A stretch of DNA of 47,164 nt from Gemmataceae bacterium (lineage in GTDB: Bacteria > Planctomycetota > Planctomycetia > Gemmatales > Gemmataceae), in the NCBI GenBank assembly GCA_028288765.1, contig JAQGHQ010000061.1, positions 1 through 47,164 of the forward strand, written 5' to 3'. The notes beneath the pieces were generated by a model. The model was not told where the DNA came from. It did not search any database and saw only the letters and a list, made by a program, of their open reading frames with translations. Below are positions 14,346 to 21,060 of the stretch, piece by piece. Made by a program: the position numbers and the translations under genes. Position 1 is the stretch's first letter. Each line of letters opens with the position of its first letter.

Positions 14346-15851
14346 ATGCAACTGCCCGACGAGAACATCGAGTACCAGTTTCAGCGGCTGCTCGCCCGCC
14401 CGCACGACGCCTGGACCCCGCTCGCCGAACTCCAGTCCCAGCACTTCCTCCACCCGGAAAAGCTCGACGCGGTCAAGCCGTGGGTGACCGCCGTCCGCGG
14501 GCGGGTGTCCGCCGACCGCGAACTCCAGAACCCGCCGGCCAAGGACCTCCCCCTCCAGCCCGGGTTCATCGACCTCCCGCAGCGGCTGCTCGACGGGTTC
14601 CGCCGCAAGCAGGACGCGAGCGATCTCGGGAAGATCGTCCGCCTGGCGAACCGGCTGAAGGAGAACGTCGACCGGGTGGTGGTCCTCGGGATCGGCGGGA
14701 GCTACCTCGGGGCCCGGGCCCTCTTCGACGGCCTCTGCCACACGTACCACAACGAGATGCCGGCGAAGCTCCGGATGGGCAAGCCGCGGGTCTACTTCGA
14801 GGGGAACGCCGTCGACAACGACGCCCTCCAGGACCTCTCCGAACTGCTGGAAAACACCTGCGTCGACCCGGACATCCCGGAGGAACGCTGGGGGGTGGTG
14901 GTGATCAGCAAGTCCGGCGGGACGTTGGAGACGGCGGCCGCCTACCGGGCGATGAAGGCCGAGGCGGCGAAGTACTACGGGCCGAAATCGGAGATGCTCA
15001 AGCAGGTGATCGTCCCGATCACCGGGCCGAAGGGGAAGCTCCGCGACCTGTGCCGGGCCGAGGGGTTCACCGACGACGACATGCTGACCATCCCGGACGA
15101 CGTCGGCGGCCGGTACAGCGTGTTCACCCCGGTCGGGCTGTTCCCGGCCGCGGTCATGGGGCTCGACGTCCGGGCGCTGTTGCTCGGGGCGGCGACCATG
15201 ACCAAGCGGTTCCTCGAGGAGCCGTTCGACCGCAACCCGGTCCTCCAGTACGCGGCCGTCAACTACCTGATGACCGAGGAGATGAAGAAGACGACCCGGG
15301 TACTGTCGGTCTGGTCGAAGAAGCTGGAGGCGGTGGGCTGGTGGTACGACCAGCTGGTGTCCGAATCGCTCGGGAAGCACAACCGCGGGGCGACCCCGCT
15401 GACGGTGGTGCAGACCCGCGACCTGCACAGCCGCGGGCAGCAGCACCAGGAAGGCATGCGGGACAAGGTGATCCACAACTTGGTGGTCCGGCAGATGAAG
15501 CACCCGCCGGTCCAGGTCGGGATGGCGGACCGGAACGAGGACGACCTGAACCAGTTCAGCCGGAAGGGGTACCCGGACATCCTGGACGCGGCGGTCAAGG
15601 GGACGAACGAGGCGTACGCCGACGCCGCCCGGCCGACCGCCGACATCGTCCTGCCGGCGGTCACCGAGCACACGATCGGCCAGCTGATGCAGATGCTGAT
15701 GCTGGCGACGGTGGTGGAGGGCCGGCTGATGGGGACGAACCCGTACGGCCAGCCCGGGGTGGAGGCGTACAAGCAGAACATGCTCCGGAACCTGAAGGCG
15801 ACCCCGAACCTGCCGAAAGGCGAGGTCCGCGACGCGGCCAAGGGCATGTGA
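14346..15851 (+). CDS. pgi: Glucose-6-phosphate isomerase
   Basis: A 501-residue cytosolic enzyme of glycolysis/gluconeogenesis. It has two SIS domains. VVVLGIGGSYLGARALFDGL is the first phosphosugar-binding loop; VVVISKSGGTLETAAAYRA the second; KHNRGATPLTVVQTRDLHSRGQQHQEG and NAYA-type ending segments complete the active site. Length is between the bacterial short (~450) and long (~550) forms. The ATG directly follows the heptamer-ladder repeat, so the ribosome site may lie in its right arm (CTAAGGACC). Divergent partner is apgM. Confidence 0.95.
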   Translation: MQLPDENIEYQFQRLLARPHDAWTPLAELQSQHFLHPEKLDAVKPWVTAVRGRVSADRELQNPPAKDLPLQPGFIDLPQRLLDGFRRKQDASDLGKIVRLANRLKENVDRVVVLGIGGSYLGARALFDGLCHTYHNEMPAKLRMGKPRVYFEGNAVDNDALQDLSELLENTCVDPDIPEERWGVVVISKSGGTLETAAAYRAMKAEAAKYYGPKSEMLKQVIVPITGPKGKLRDLCRAEGFTDDDMLTIPDDVGGRYSVFTPVGLFPAAVMGLDVRALLLGAATMTKRFLEEPFDRNPVLQYAAVNYLMTEEMKKTTRVLSVWSKKLEAVGWWYDQLVSESLGKHNRGATPLTVVQTRDLHSRGQQHQEGMRDKVIHNLVVRQMKHPPVQVGMADRNEDDLNQFSRKGYPDILDAAVKGTNEAYADAARPTADIVLPAVTEHTIGQLMQMLMLATVVEGRLMGTNPYGQPGVEAYKQNMLRNLKATPNLPKGEVRDAAKGM

Positions 15852-15971
15852 GGGGGGGAGTGAGTACCCCCGGGCTAATGGCGACGACCTGTTTGGGGGC
15901 GGGCAGGCAACTCCCCCGAGTAGAAGGAAATGTCCAATCAGGGCTTCACGGCTCCGGGACCTGGCGGCAGA

Positions 15972-16748
15972 TTACCCCCCCACGGGGGGCGAAGGCGGGG
16001 CCTGCTTGAATTGCCAACCCTTGATCTCCCTGAACTGAAAATCCGCCTCCTTCACGTTCGGTTCGTCGACCAGCTGTCGGGAGAAAATCCACACCTCGCT
16101 ATCCCCGTTCGGTTTGAGCATATACATCGCGGCCGGCAGGTACTGCGTAGCCGGGGCTTCTACGACGGGCCCGAAAAGAACGAACCGGATGTGCTCGAAA
16201 TCCTGCCGATCTTTCGGGATAGTCGGCTTGATGTCAATGTAAACGTAACACTTGTCTTCGTTGTGGAGCTTGATCTGGAAGCGCTGCTTGGCGGCGGCCT
16301 TCATCCCGGAGAAGAAGTCGAGCGCCACGTTCTCGCCGGCCCCCTGGGCGGGGTTAAGTTTGAACTCGGTGATCGCCCTCGCTTTTCCGTCGTACTGGTA
16401 GATGGCCTTCCCGGTGCAGAGGTACTTTTCGTAGTCGGTGCCGTCGTCCGTGTTCTGGATCTCGAGTACGATGAGGTTCGGCTTCATATACGAGATGCTG
16501 CCGGTGTACTTCTGCTCCTTCCCGAACACCGCGTCCTTCCTGAACAGTTGAAACTTCGATTGGAAATTGCTTGTCTTCTCCGTCCGCTGTTTCCACGCGG
16601 CCAGGTGGGTGTCGGGTTTCGGATCGGCGGCGGGCGGGGCCGGGCTCGCAGGCGGAAGGGCAGGGGTCGTCGGGCCGGCCGGAGGCTGCGCCTTCGCGGT
16701 CAGGACGGCGAGCAAGACGGCCGCCAGGTTCATGCCGACAGGTCGCAT
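15972..16748 (-). CDS. TIGR03009-type planctomycete secreted protein
   Basis: A 258-residue protein with a signal peptide at 1-20 (AAVLLAVLTAKAQ) and a Pro/Ala linker to ~45. The main domain has AWKQRTEKTSNFQSKFQLFR, YTGSISYMKPNLIVLEIQN, YEKYLCTGKAIYQYDGKAR, LDFFSGMKAAAKQRFQIKL and KCYVYIDIKPTIPKDRQDFE. I recognise this as the planctomycete-restricted family modelled as TIGR03009. The fold resembles lipoprotein-carrier (LolA-like) proteins, an inference. The chosen start has GGAG 9 nt upstream; the frame open to 16850 adds an implausible leader. No operon partner. Confidence 0.85.
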   Translation of the reverse strand: MRPVGMNLAAVLLAVLTAKAQPPAGPTTPALPPASPAPPAADPKPDTHLAAWKQRTEKTSNFQSKFQLFRKDAVFGKEQKYTGSISYMKPNLIVLEIQNTDDGTDYEKYLCTGKAIYQYDGKARAITEFKLNPAQGAGENVALDFFSGMKAAAKQRFQIKLHNEDKCYVYIDIKPTIPKDRQDFEHIRFVLFGPVVEAPATQYLPAAMYMLKPNGDSEVWIFSRQLVDEPNVKEADFQFREIKGWQFKQAPPSPPVGG

Positions 16749-17335
16749 GGTAGGTATCTCCTGATTCCGGTCGCCCAGCTGATTGCCGACGAGGAAATCG
16801 GCACCAGTCCGGCGTCCGGCGCATGGTGCGCGGGGTACTGATCCGGTCAATTACAAGGGCCGATCCATACCACAAGCTTATTGGCAATAATAATTTGCGA
16901 TCGGATCATCGGTGCCGCCCCTGCAACAGGCGGTCGTGGATGGACCGGAGCGCGAACCCTTGTTTTGTACAGACGTATAGTTAATGAGTTAACGAGAGTT
17001 AATCACCGCCGGATGAGTCGCCCCAGTCCGGTGTGCCGGGGGAATACCGGCAAAATCTTAACCAATCTTAACCGTTCAACACGGTCAATTTTGCCGGAAG
17101 AAGTGTCTAAGGTAGATGTTCCGGAGGCGTTTCTGGTGGGTGCGCAAACGGTCTCAGGCGGGAGGGCACTACTGACACCGAGTGCGGGGGGAACGCACCG
17201 CCTTCACATGAACCCGACCGGTCAACCGGCCAAGTCTAAACCAGTTTCAGCTCCCGTCCCGACCGTTCCCTGGATACACTGTAGTATCGTGCCCACCTCT
17301 CCCCGCCGTTCCTGTCATCGGTGGAGGGTCCGGTA
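16749..17335. other. AT-richer regulatory intergenic region with phased TTAAC boxes
   Basis: No convincing gene: an open frame at 16881-17336 has a non-coding composition. The region is AT-rich compared with its surroundings and holds GTTAA at 16980, 16988 and 16998 and TTAAC at 17058 and 17068. The last two lie in TCTTAACCAA/TCTTAACCGT direct repeats exactly 10 bp apart. It is likely the control region of the five-gene operon starting at 17336. Confidence 0.55.
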
Positions 17336-18232
17336 ATGGCAGCGAACCTGGCCGCCGACTCCAACCGGCCGGCGGCCGACCTCGCCCAGACCAAGCTGGC
17401 CCAGCTCGCCGATCGACCCGACGTCCCGCTCCCCGAAGTCCTCCGCCGGGTGTGCGAGGCTGCGGCCGAAGCCCTACGGGTCGAGCGGACCGGAGTCTGG
17501 CTGTTCGTGAACGGGGAAAAGGCGCTTCGGTGCGTCAGCCTGTTCGAGCGGTCGAAGGGGCGGCACTCGAAGGGGGCCTGCCTCCTGCTAACCGATTTCC
17601 CCGCCTTCCAGCAGGCGATTTCGTCCGCCCCGCTCCTCCCGTGCGAGGCCGCCCGGTCCGACCCCCGCACGGCCGAGCTCTTCGATTCGTACCTCGCCCC
17701 CCTCGGGATCGCCTCGGTCCTGGACGCCCCGGTCCTCCGCGACGGGCGGGTGGTCGGGCTGGTGTGCCACGAACACGTCGGCCCGCCCCGCGACTGGACC
17801 GACAACGATCGGACGTTCGCCCTCGCGGTCGCCGACATCGTTGCCGGGCGGATGAAGGCCGCCGAGGGGATCCTGCGGACCGCCCCCCGGCCCCAACCCC
17901 CCCCGGTCCAGCCCCACCCCGGCCCACCCCGGCCGCACGAGGTCGGCCGGTCGGGGCATGACCTGTGCAACGTGCTCGCCGAGATCCTCTCACACACGGA
18001 GCTGGTCGCCATCACTCCCCAGCTCCCGCCGGGCGTGGCTGCCCGTCTCGACCGGATCACCGCCGCCGCCGAGCGGGCTGTCGCCCTGGTCCGCGGGCTG
18101 TGCGACCCCGCCCCGGGTGACGATCCCGGCACCGGCGAGCACGAGACTCTGCCGCCGGCCGACCCGGCCGGGCAATCGCCTCCAACGGATAACGACGCGA
18201 CCGGTGAACACAAGAGCCTGCCCCCGGCTTAG
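17336..18232 (+). CDS. GAF-domain protein with histidine-kinase dimerisation-like helix, no ATPase domain
   Basis: A 298-residue cytosolic protein. Residues ~25-175 form a GAF domain (LPEVLRRVCEAAAEALRVER, VWLFVNGEKALRCVSLFERS, then VLDAPVLRDGRVVGLVCHEH, WTDNDRTFALAVADIVAGRM). After a Pro-rich linker (~182-200) comes GHDLCNVLAEILSHTELV (His208), resembling the H-box helix of HisKA kinases (typically HDFNNLL), and AERAVALVRGL. It ends in a Pro/Thr tail; no N, G1 or G2 ATP-binding boxes exist. It could be a ligand-sensing phosphotransfer or decoy protein. GGAGGG precedes the ATG. First gene of a five-gene operon. Confidence 0.82.
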   Translation: MAANLAADSNRPAADLAQTKLAQLADRPDVPLPEVLRRVCEAAAEALRVERTGVWLFVNGEKALRCVSLFERSKGRHSKGACLLLTDFPAFQQAISSAPLLPCEAARSDPRTAELFDSYLAPLGIASVLDAPVLRDGRVVGLVCHEHVGPPRDWTDNDRTFALAVADIVAGRMKAAEGILRTAPRPQPPPVQPHPGPPRPHEVGRSGHDLCNVLAEILSHTELVAITPQLPPGVAARLDRITAAAERAVALVRGLCDPAPGDDPGTGEHETLPPADPAGQSPPTDNDATGEHKSLPPA

Positions 18233-18277
18233 ACCGAGTAACCCGGCTTGAGACATCACCTCACGCAGAGGGACGAC

Positions 18278-18709
18278 ATGCTCCGGATCGGGTTCACCGT
18301 GGCGGTCCTCGGACTGCCCGGCCCGGTGCGGGCCGACGACCCGAGCCCGATCGTGGGTGCGGCCGTTGCCCAGGTCGGCGTCGTCGACCCGGCCGGGAAA
18401 CCCCTCTACCTCCCTGCCAGGACCGGCGGGCTGGAGGCCGTCGAGCTCGCAACCGGGAAGGTGCTCGCCGCCCACGGGCTCAAACCGACGGACGAGCCGG
18501 TCAAGCCGGCCGGGCCCGACCCGAAGCCCGGCGGGCTGGAGATCCGCCTGTCCGAAACCATCCCGTTCGAGGGCGCCCCGGGCTGGCGGTCGGTCCGCAA
18601 GGTGTCGGCCTGGAAGGACGGCAACCGGGTGTGGGAGCGGGAGATCATCGGCGAGTTCAGACCGCCACCCCCGCCGTCCGCCCCGCCGAGGCCCGGGAAG
18701 CCGGAGTGA
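18278..18709 (+). CDS. Small secreted protein of unknown function
   Basis: A 143-residue protein. Residues 1-19 look like a signal peptide (LRIGFTVAVLGLPGPVRA). The body includes QVGVVDPAGKPLYLPARTGG, ELATGKVLAAHGLKP and a Pro-rich end (PPPPPSAPPRPGKPE). No family recognised. GAGGG lies upstream of the ATG at 18278; the in-frame ATG at 18248 would prepend ten charged residues. It sits 45 nt after the GAF gene and 4 nt before the AAA+ gene, so it is likely co-transcribed with a cytoplasmic signalling set, which is odd for an exported protein. Confidence 0.65.
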   Translation: MLRIGFTVAVLGLPGPVRADDPSPIVGAAVAQVGVVDPAGKPLYLPARTGGLEAVELATGKVLAAHGLKPTDEPVKPAGPDPKPGGLEIRLSETIPFEGAPGWRSVRKVSAWKDGNRVWEREIIGEFRPPPPPSAPPRPGKPE

Positions 18710-18713
18710 GCCT

Positions 18714-20111
18714 GTGCCCGAGCCGTCACCTCTGCCGCCGCGCAAGGGCCGTCCGAAGGGGTCGGCGTCGTTCGCGTGGCGGGCCTTCTTCCAGCAAACC
18801 CGGACCCCGGTGTTCGTGCTCGGGAAGGGCCGCCGGCTGCGGTTCGCCAACGCCGCCTGGGAACAGCTCGCCGGGGCGAAGCTGGCCGACGTGCTCGGGA
18901 TGGTCTGCTCCGCCCGCCGGCACAGCTCCCCGCTCGCCGCCGCCCTCGCCCCCACCCCCGAAGCCCTGACCGGACGCCCGGACCGCGCCCGCCGCCCCGC
19001 CCCCCCGAACCGCACCGGCCCGCCGTGGTGGGACCTCTTCTTCGCCCCGCTCGCCGGGGACGACGGGCCGTTCGGGGTCGTCGGGTTCGTGACCGTGGTG
19101 GGGGAAGCCGTTCCGGCCGCGGCCCGCAAGATCCCGCCCGGGGTGATGGCCGTCCGAGACCGGCACGCCGGAGACTTCACCTTCGCCCTGCTCGCCGGGG
19201 AATCGGCCGCGGCCGGGCGGTTCGCCGCGCAGGCCCGGCTCGCGGCCCAGACGGCGGTCCCGGTGTGGCTCGTCGGCGAGCCCGGGGCGGGGAAGGAGAC
19301 GGCCGCCCGCGTCATCCACCACGCCGGGGCGCGGCGGGAACGGATGTTCGTCGGGCTCGACTGCGGCGGCCTCCAGCCGTACCTGATCGAAAGCCTGTTG
19401 TGGGGCCACGGCGGCCTGGCCGGGTCCGACCGCGTCGGCACCGTGTACCTGAAGGACCCGGCCGCCCTGCCCCGCGACCTCCAGCAGCAGCTCGTCGATC
19501 TGTTCACCGACGACCGCCCGACGACCCCCCGGCTGATCTGCGGGTCGACCCGCCCGGCGGGCGACGGCGTGGCGGCCGGGACCCTCTTGCCCGAGTTCCA
19601 CACGGCCCTGTCGGTGCTGGAACTCCGGGTGCCGCCACTGCGGGACCGGCTCGCCGACCTCCCCCGGCTCGCCGCCCACTTCCTCGACCGGCACGGGCCG
19701 GGGGCGACGATCGAGCCGGCCGCGGTCGAGGTGCTGAAAGCCCAGCCGTGGGCCGGGAACCTGCGGGAACTGGCCGACGTGCTCGCGGAAGCGGCCGCCG
19801 CGGCGCGGGGACCGGTCAAGCGGGACCACTTGCCGTGGGCGGTGCGGGTGCGGGCCGGGCTGGAGAAACCGGCCCCGCCGCCGTCGCTCAAACTCGGCCC
19901 GACGCTCGAAGCGGTCGAGCGCCGGCTCATCCAGCTCGCCCTCCGGAAGGCCGACAACCACCAGACCGAGGCCGCCCAGCTGCTCGGCATCTTCCGGGCC
20001 CGGCTGTGGCGGCGGCTGGAGGCGCTCGGGATTCCCGCTGAAAAGTCGCAAGTCGTAAAGTCGAAAACAGAAGACAGGCAGGCACAGGGGAATAGTGGGC
20101 TTGAGACTTGA
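18714..20111 (+). CDS. NtrC-like AAA+ regulator with degenerate ATPase motifs
   Basis: A 465-residue protein organised as PAS-like domain (~18-130: VFVLGKGRRLRFANAAWEQL), sigma-54-activator-type AAA+ domain (~155-380) and Fis-type HTH (~396-440: VERRLIQLALRKADNHQTEA, LLGIFRARLWRRLEALG). Walker A is intact (GEPGAGKE, 188-195). Where activators have GAFTGA, this protein has GHGGLAG (231-237), and the Walker B stretch reads TVYLKDP (243-249) in place of TLFLDEI. It probably cannot hydrolyse ATP normally or contact sigma-54. GTG start with GGAG 8 nt upstream. The last ~20 residues are translated from a repeat element, so the original stop may have been lost. Confidence 0.8.
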   Translation: MPEPSPLPPRKGRPKGSASFAWRAFFQQTRTPVFVLGKGRRLRFANAAWEQLAGAKLADVLGMVCSARRHSSPLAAALAPTPEALTGRPDRARRPAPPNRTGPPWWDLFFAPLAGDDGPFGVVGFVTVVGEAVPAAARKIPPGVMAVRDRHAGDFTFALLAGESAAAGRFAAQARLAAQTAVPVWLVGEPGAGKETAARVIHHAGARRERMFVGLDCGGLQPYLIESLLWGHGGLAGSDRVGTVYLKDPAALPRDLQQQLVDLFTDDRPTTPRLICGSTRPAGDGVAAGTLLPEFHTALSVLELRVPPLRDRLADLPRLAAHFLDRHGPGATIEPAAVEVLKAQPWAGNLRELADVLAEAAAAARGPVKRDHLPWAVRVRAGLEKPAPPPSLKLGPTLEAVERRLIQLALRKADNHQTEAAQLLGIFRARLWRRLEALGIPAEKSQVVKSKTEDRQAQGNSGLET

Positions 20112-20170
20112 CGACTTTACGACTTTACGACTTGCGACTTTACGACTTTACGACTTGTGACTTTACGACT
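20043..20170. repeat. Short-period palindrome overlapping the end of the AAA+ gene
   Basis: A perfect 21-bp inverted repeat: left arm at 20043-20063 and right arm at 20120-20140. The right side continues as alternating 7/8-nt units CGACTTTA and CGACTTG up to about 20170, 6 nt before the next start codon. The left part is read as coding sequence at the C-terminus of the upstream protein. Confidence 0.8.
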
Positions 20171-20176
20171 CATACC

Positions 20177-20668
20177 ATGCGTTACCCCCAGCTCGTCGTC
20201 CTCGACCCGGACGGGTGGATCGCCCGGCAGCTCGCGGAGCTGGCCGGCGAGAGCCGGTGGCTGGTCCGCGGCCCGCGGACGTGTGCGGACGCACTGGCCC
20301 TCGCCCGCGAGCCCCGGGCGACCGTCTTGCTCGTCCGGGTCGAGCCGGCCGAGGACAAGACGGACCCCTTCGCCCTGGTCGGGGACGCCCACCGGCTCTG
20401 CCCGGACGTCCCTGTGGTGGCGGTGAGCGACGTCAAGCTACCGGACGCCGACCGGGCGGCCTGGTCGGCGGTCTTGCTCGACCTGGGGGCGCGGTTCGTC
20501 CTGTTCCCGCCGCTGGCGAAGGCGGTGATGGAAGACGTGGTGAGCGGGTTGATGGCGGCGGCGGTCCGGCGGGTGGTCGGGGGCGAGCCTCCTCCGGCGC
20601 CGGGACCGCGGACGCCCCCCGCGCCGGACGACGTGATCGATCTGGCCGACGAGGGCCTACACGGGTGA
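20177..20668 (+). CDS. Receiver-like protein lacking the phosphoacceptor Asp
   Basis: A 163-residue protein with an alternating alpha/beta pattern of a response-regulator receiver (QLVVLDPDGWIARQLAELAG, ALALAREPRATVLLVRVEP, LCPDVPVVAVSDVKLP, LGARFVLFPPLAKAVMEDVV). The beta-1 Asp pair is reduced to LDPD. The beta-3 position reads LLVRVEP with no Asp, and the beta-5 Lys of KP is replaced (LFPPL). It is therefore a pseudo-receiver, followed by a Pro-rich acidic tail to residue 163. Its start was chosen after the repeat; an open frame upstream is repeat translation. The stop overlaps the ferredoxin GTG (GTGA). Confidence 0.75.
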   Translation: MRYPQLVVLDPDGWIARQLAELAGESRWLVRGPRTCADALALAREPRATVLLVRVEPAEDKTDPFALVGDAHRLCPDVPVVAVSDVKLPDADRAAWSAVLLDLGARFVLFPPLAKAVMEDVVSGLMAAAVRRVVGGEPPPAPGPRTPPAPDDVIDLADEGLHG

Positions 20669-20886
20669 ACCCGCCCGACGGATTGCCGGTGCTGGACGAG
20701 AGCCGGTGTACCGGGTGCGGGGACTGTGTCGCCGTGTGCCCGGCGGACTGCCTGGCGATGGCCGGCCCGCGGCCCTGGCTCCCCCGCCCGGCCGACTGCA
20801 TCTCCTGCGCCGCGTGCGAGATCGTCTGCCCGCCGGGGGCGATTCACCTCGCGGACCCGAAGCCGGCGCCGGCGGGGTCGGCGTAG
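20665..20886 (+). CDS. 2[4Fe-4S] ferredoxin
   Basis: A 73-residue electron carrier starting at GTG that overlaps the previous stop. Two CxxCxxCxxxC clusters: Cys15/18/21/25 (RCTGCGDCVAVCP) and Cys45/48/51/55 (CISCAACEIVCP), each followed by Pro, with a short PRPWLPR loop between. It is a bacterial-type low-potential ferredoxin. Coupling to a pseudo-receiver, AAA+ regulator and GAF protein suggests a redox input or output for that set, an inference from gene order only. Last gene before a terminator hairpin. Confidence 0.88.
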   Translation: MNPPDGLPVLDESRCTGCGDCVAVCPADCLAMAGPRPWLPRPADCISCAACEIVCPPGAIHLADPKPAPAGSA

Positions 20887-21008
20887 CGGACCGGGGACCG
20901 ACCAAGATCACGCGGCCGAGTCAGCCCCGCGACGAGACCGACCATCCGCCGCCCACATGCGGCCGGTGACCGGATATGCGGAGGCGAAGCTCGACGTCCT
21001 AAAATCAC

Positions 21009-21039
21009 GAACGGCCCGCGGACGAACCGTGGGCCGTTC
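21009..21039. terminator. Bidirectional terminator hairpin
   Basis: Arms GAACGGCCCGCGG and CCGTGGGCCGTTC with an ACGAA loop, between the convergent ferredoxin and FG-GAP genes. On the minus strand it is followed by GTGATTTT. Confidence 0.65.
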
Positions 21040-21060
21040 TGGAAGGATGCCCGGCCCGGG

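Noticed and set aside
16881..17336. 151-residue open frame upstream of the GAF gene
   Set aside because: Composition is not coding-like, no ribosome site, and it covers phased regulatory boxes in an AT-rich region.
20043..20170. Possible CRISPR array
   Set aside because: Units are 7-8 nt with no spacers; the structure is a palindrome of short tandem units.
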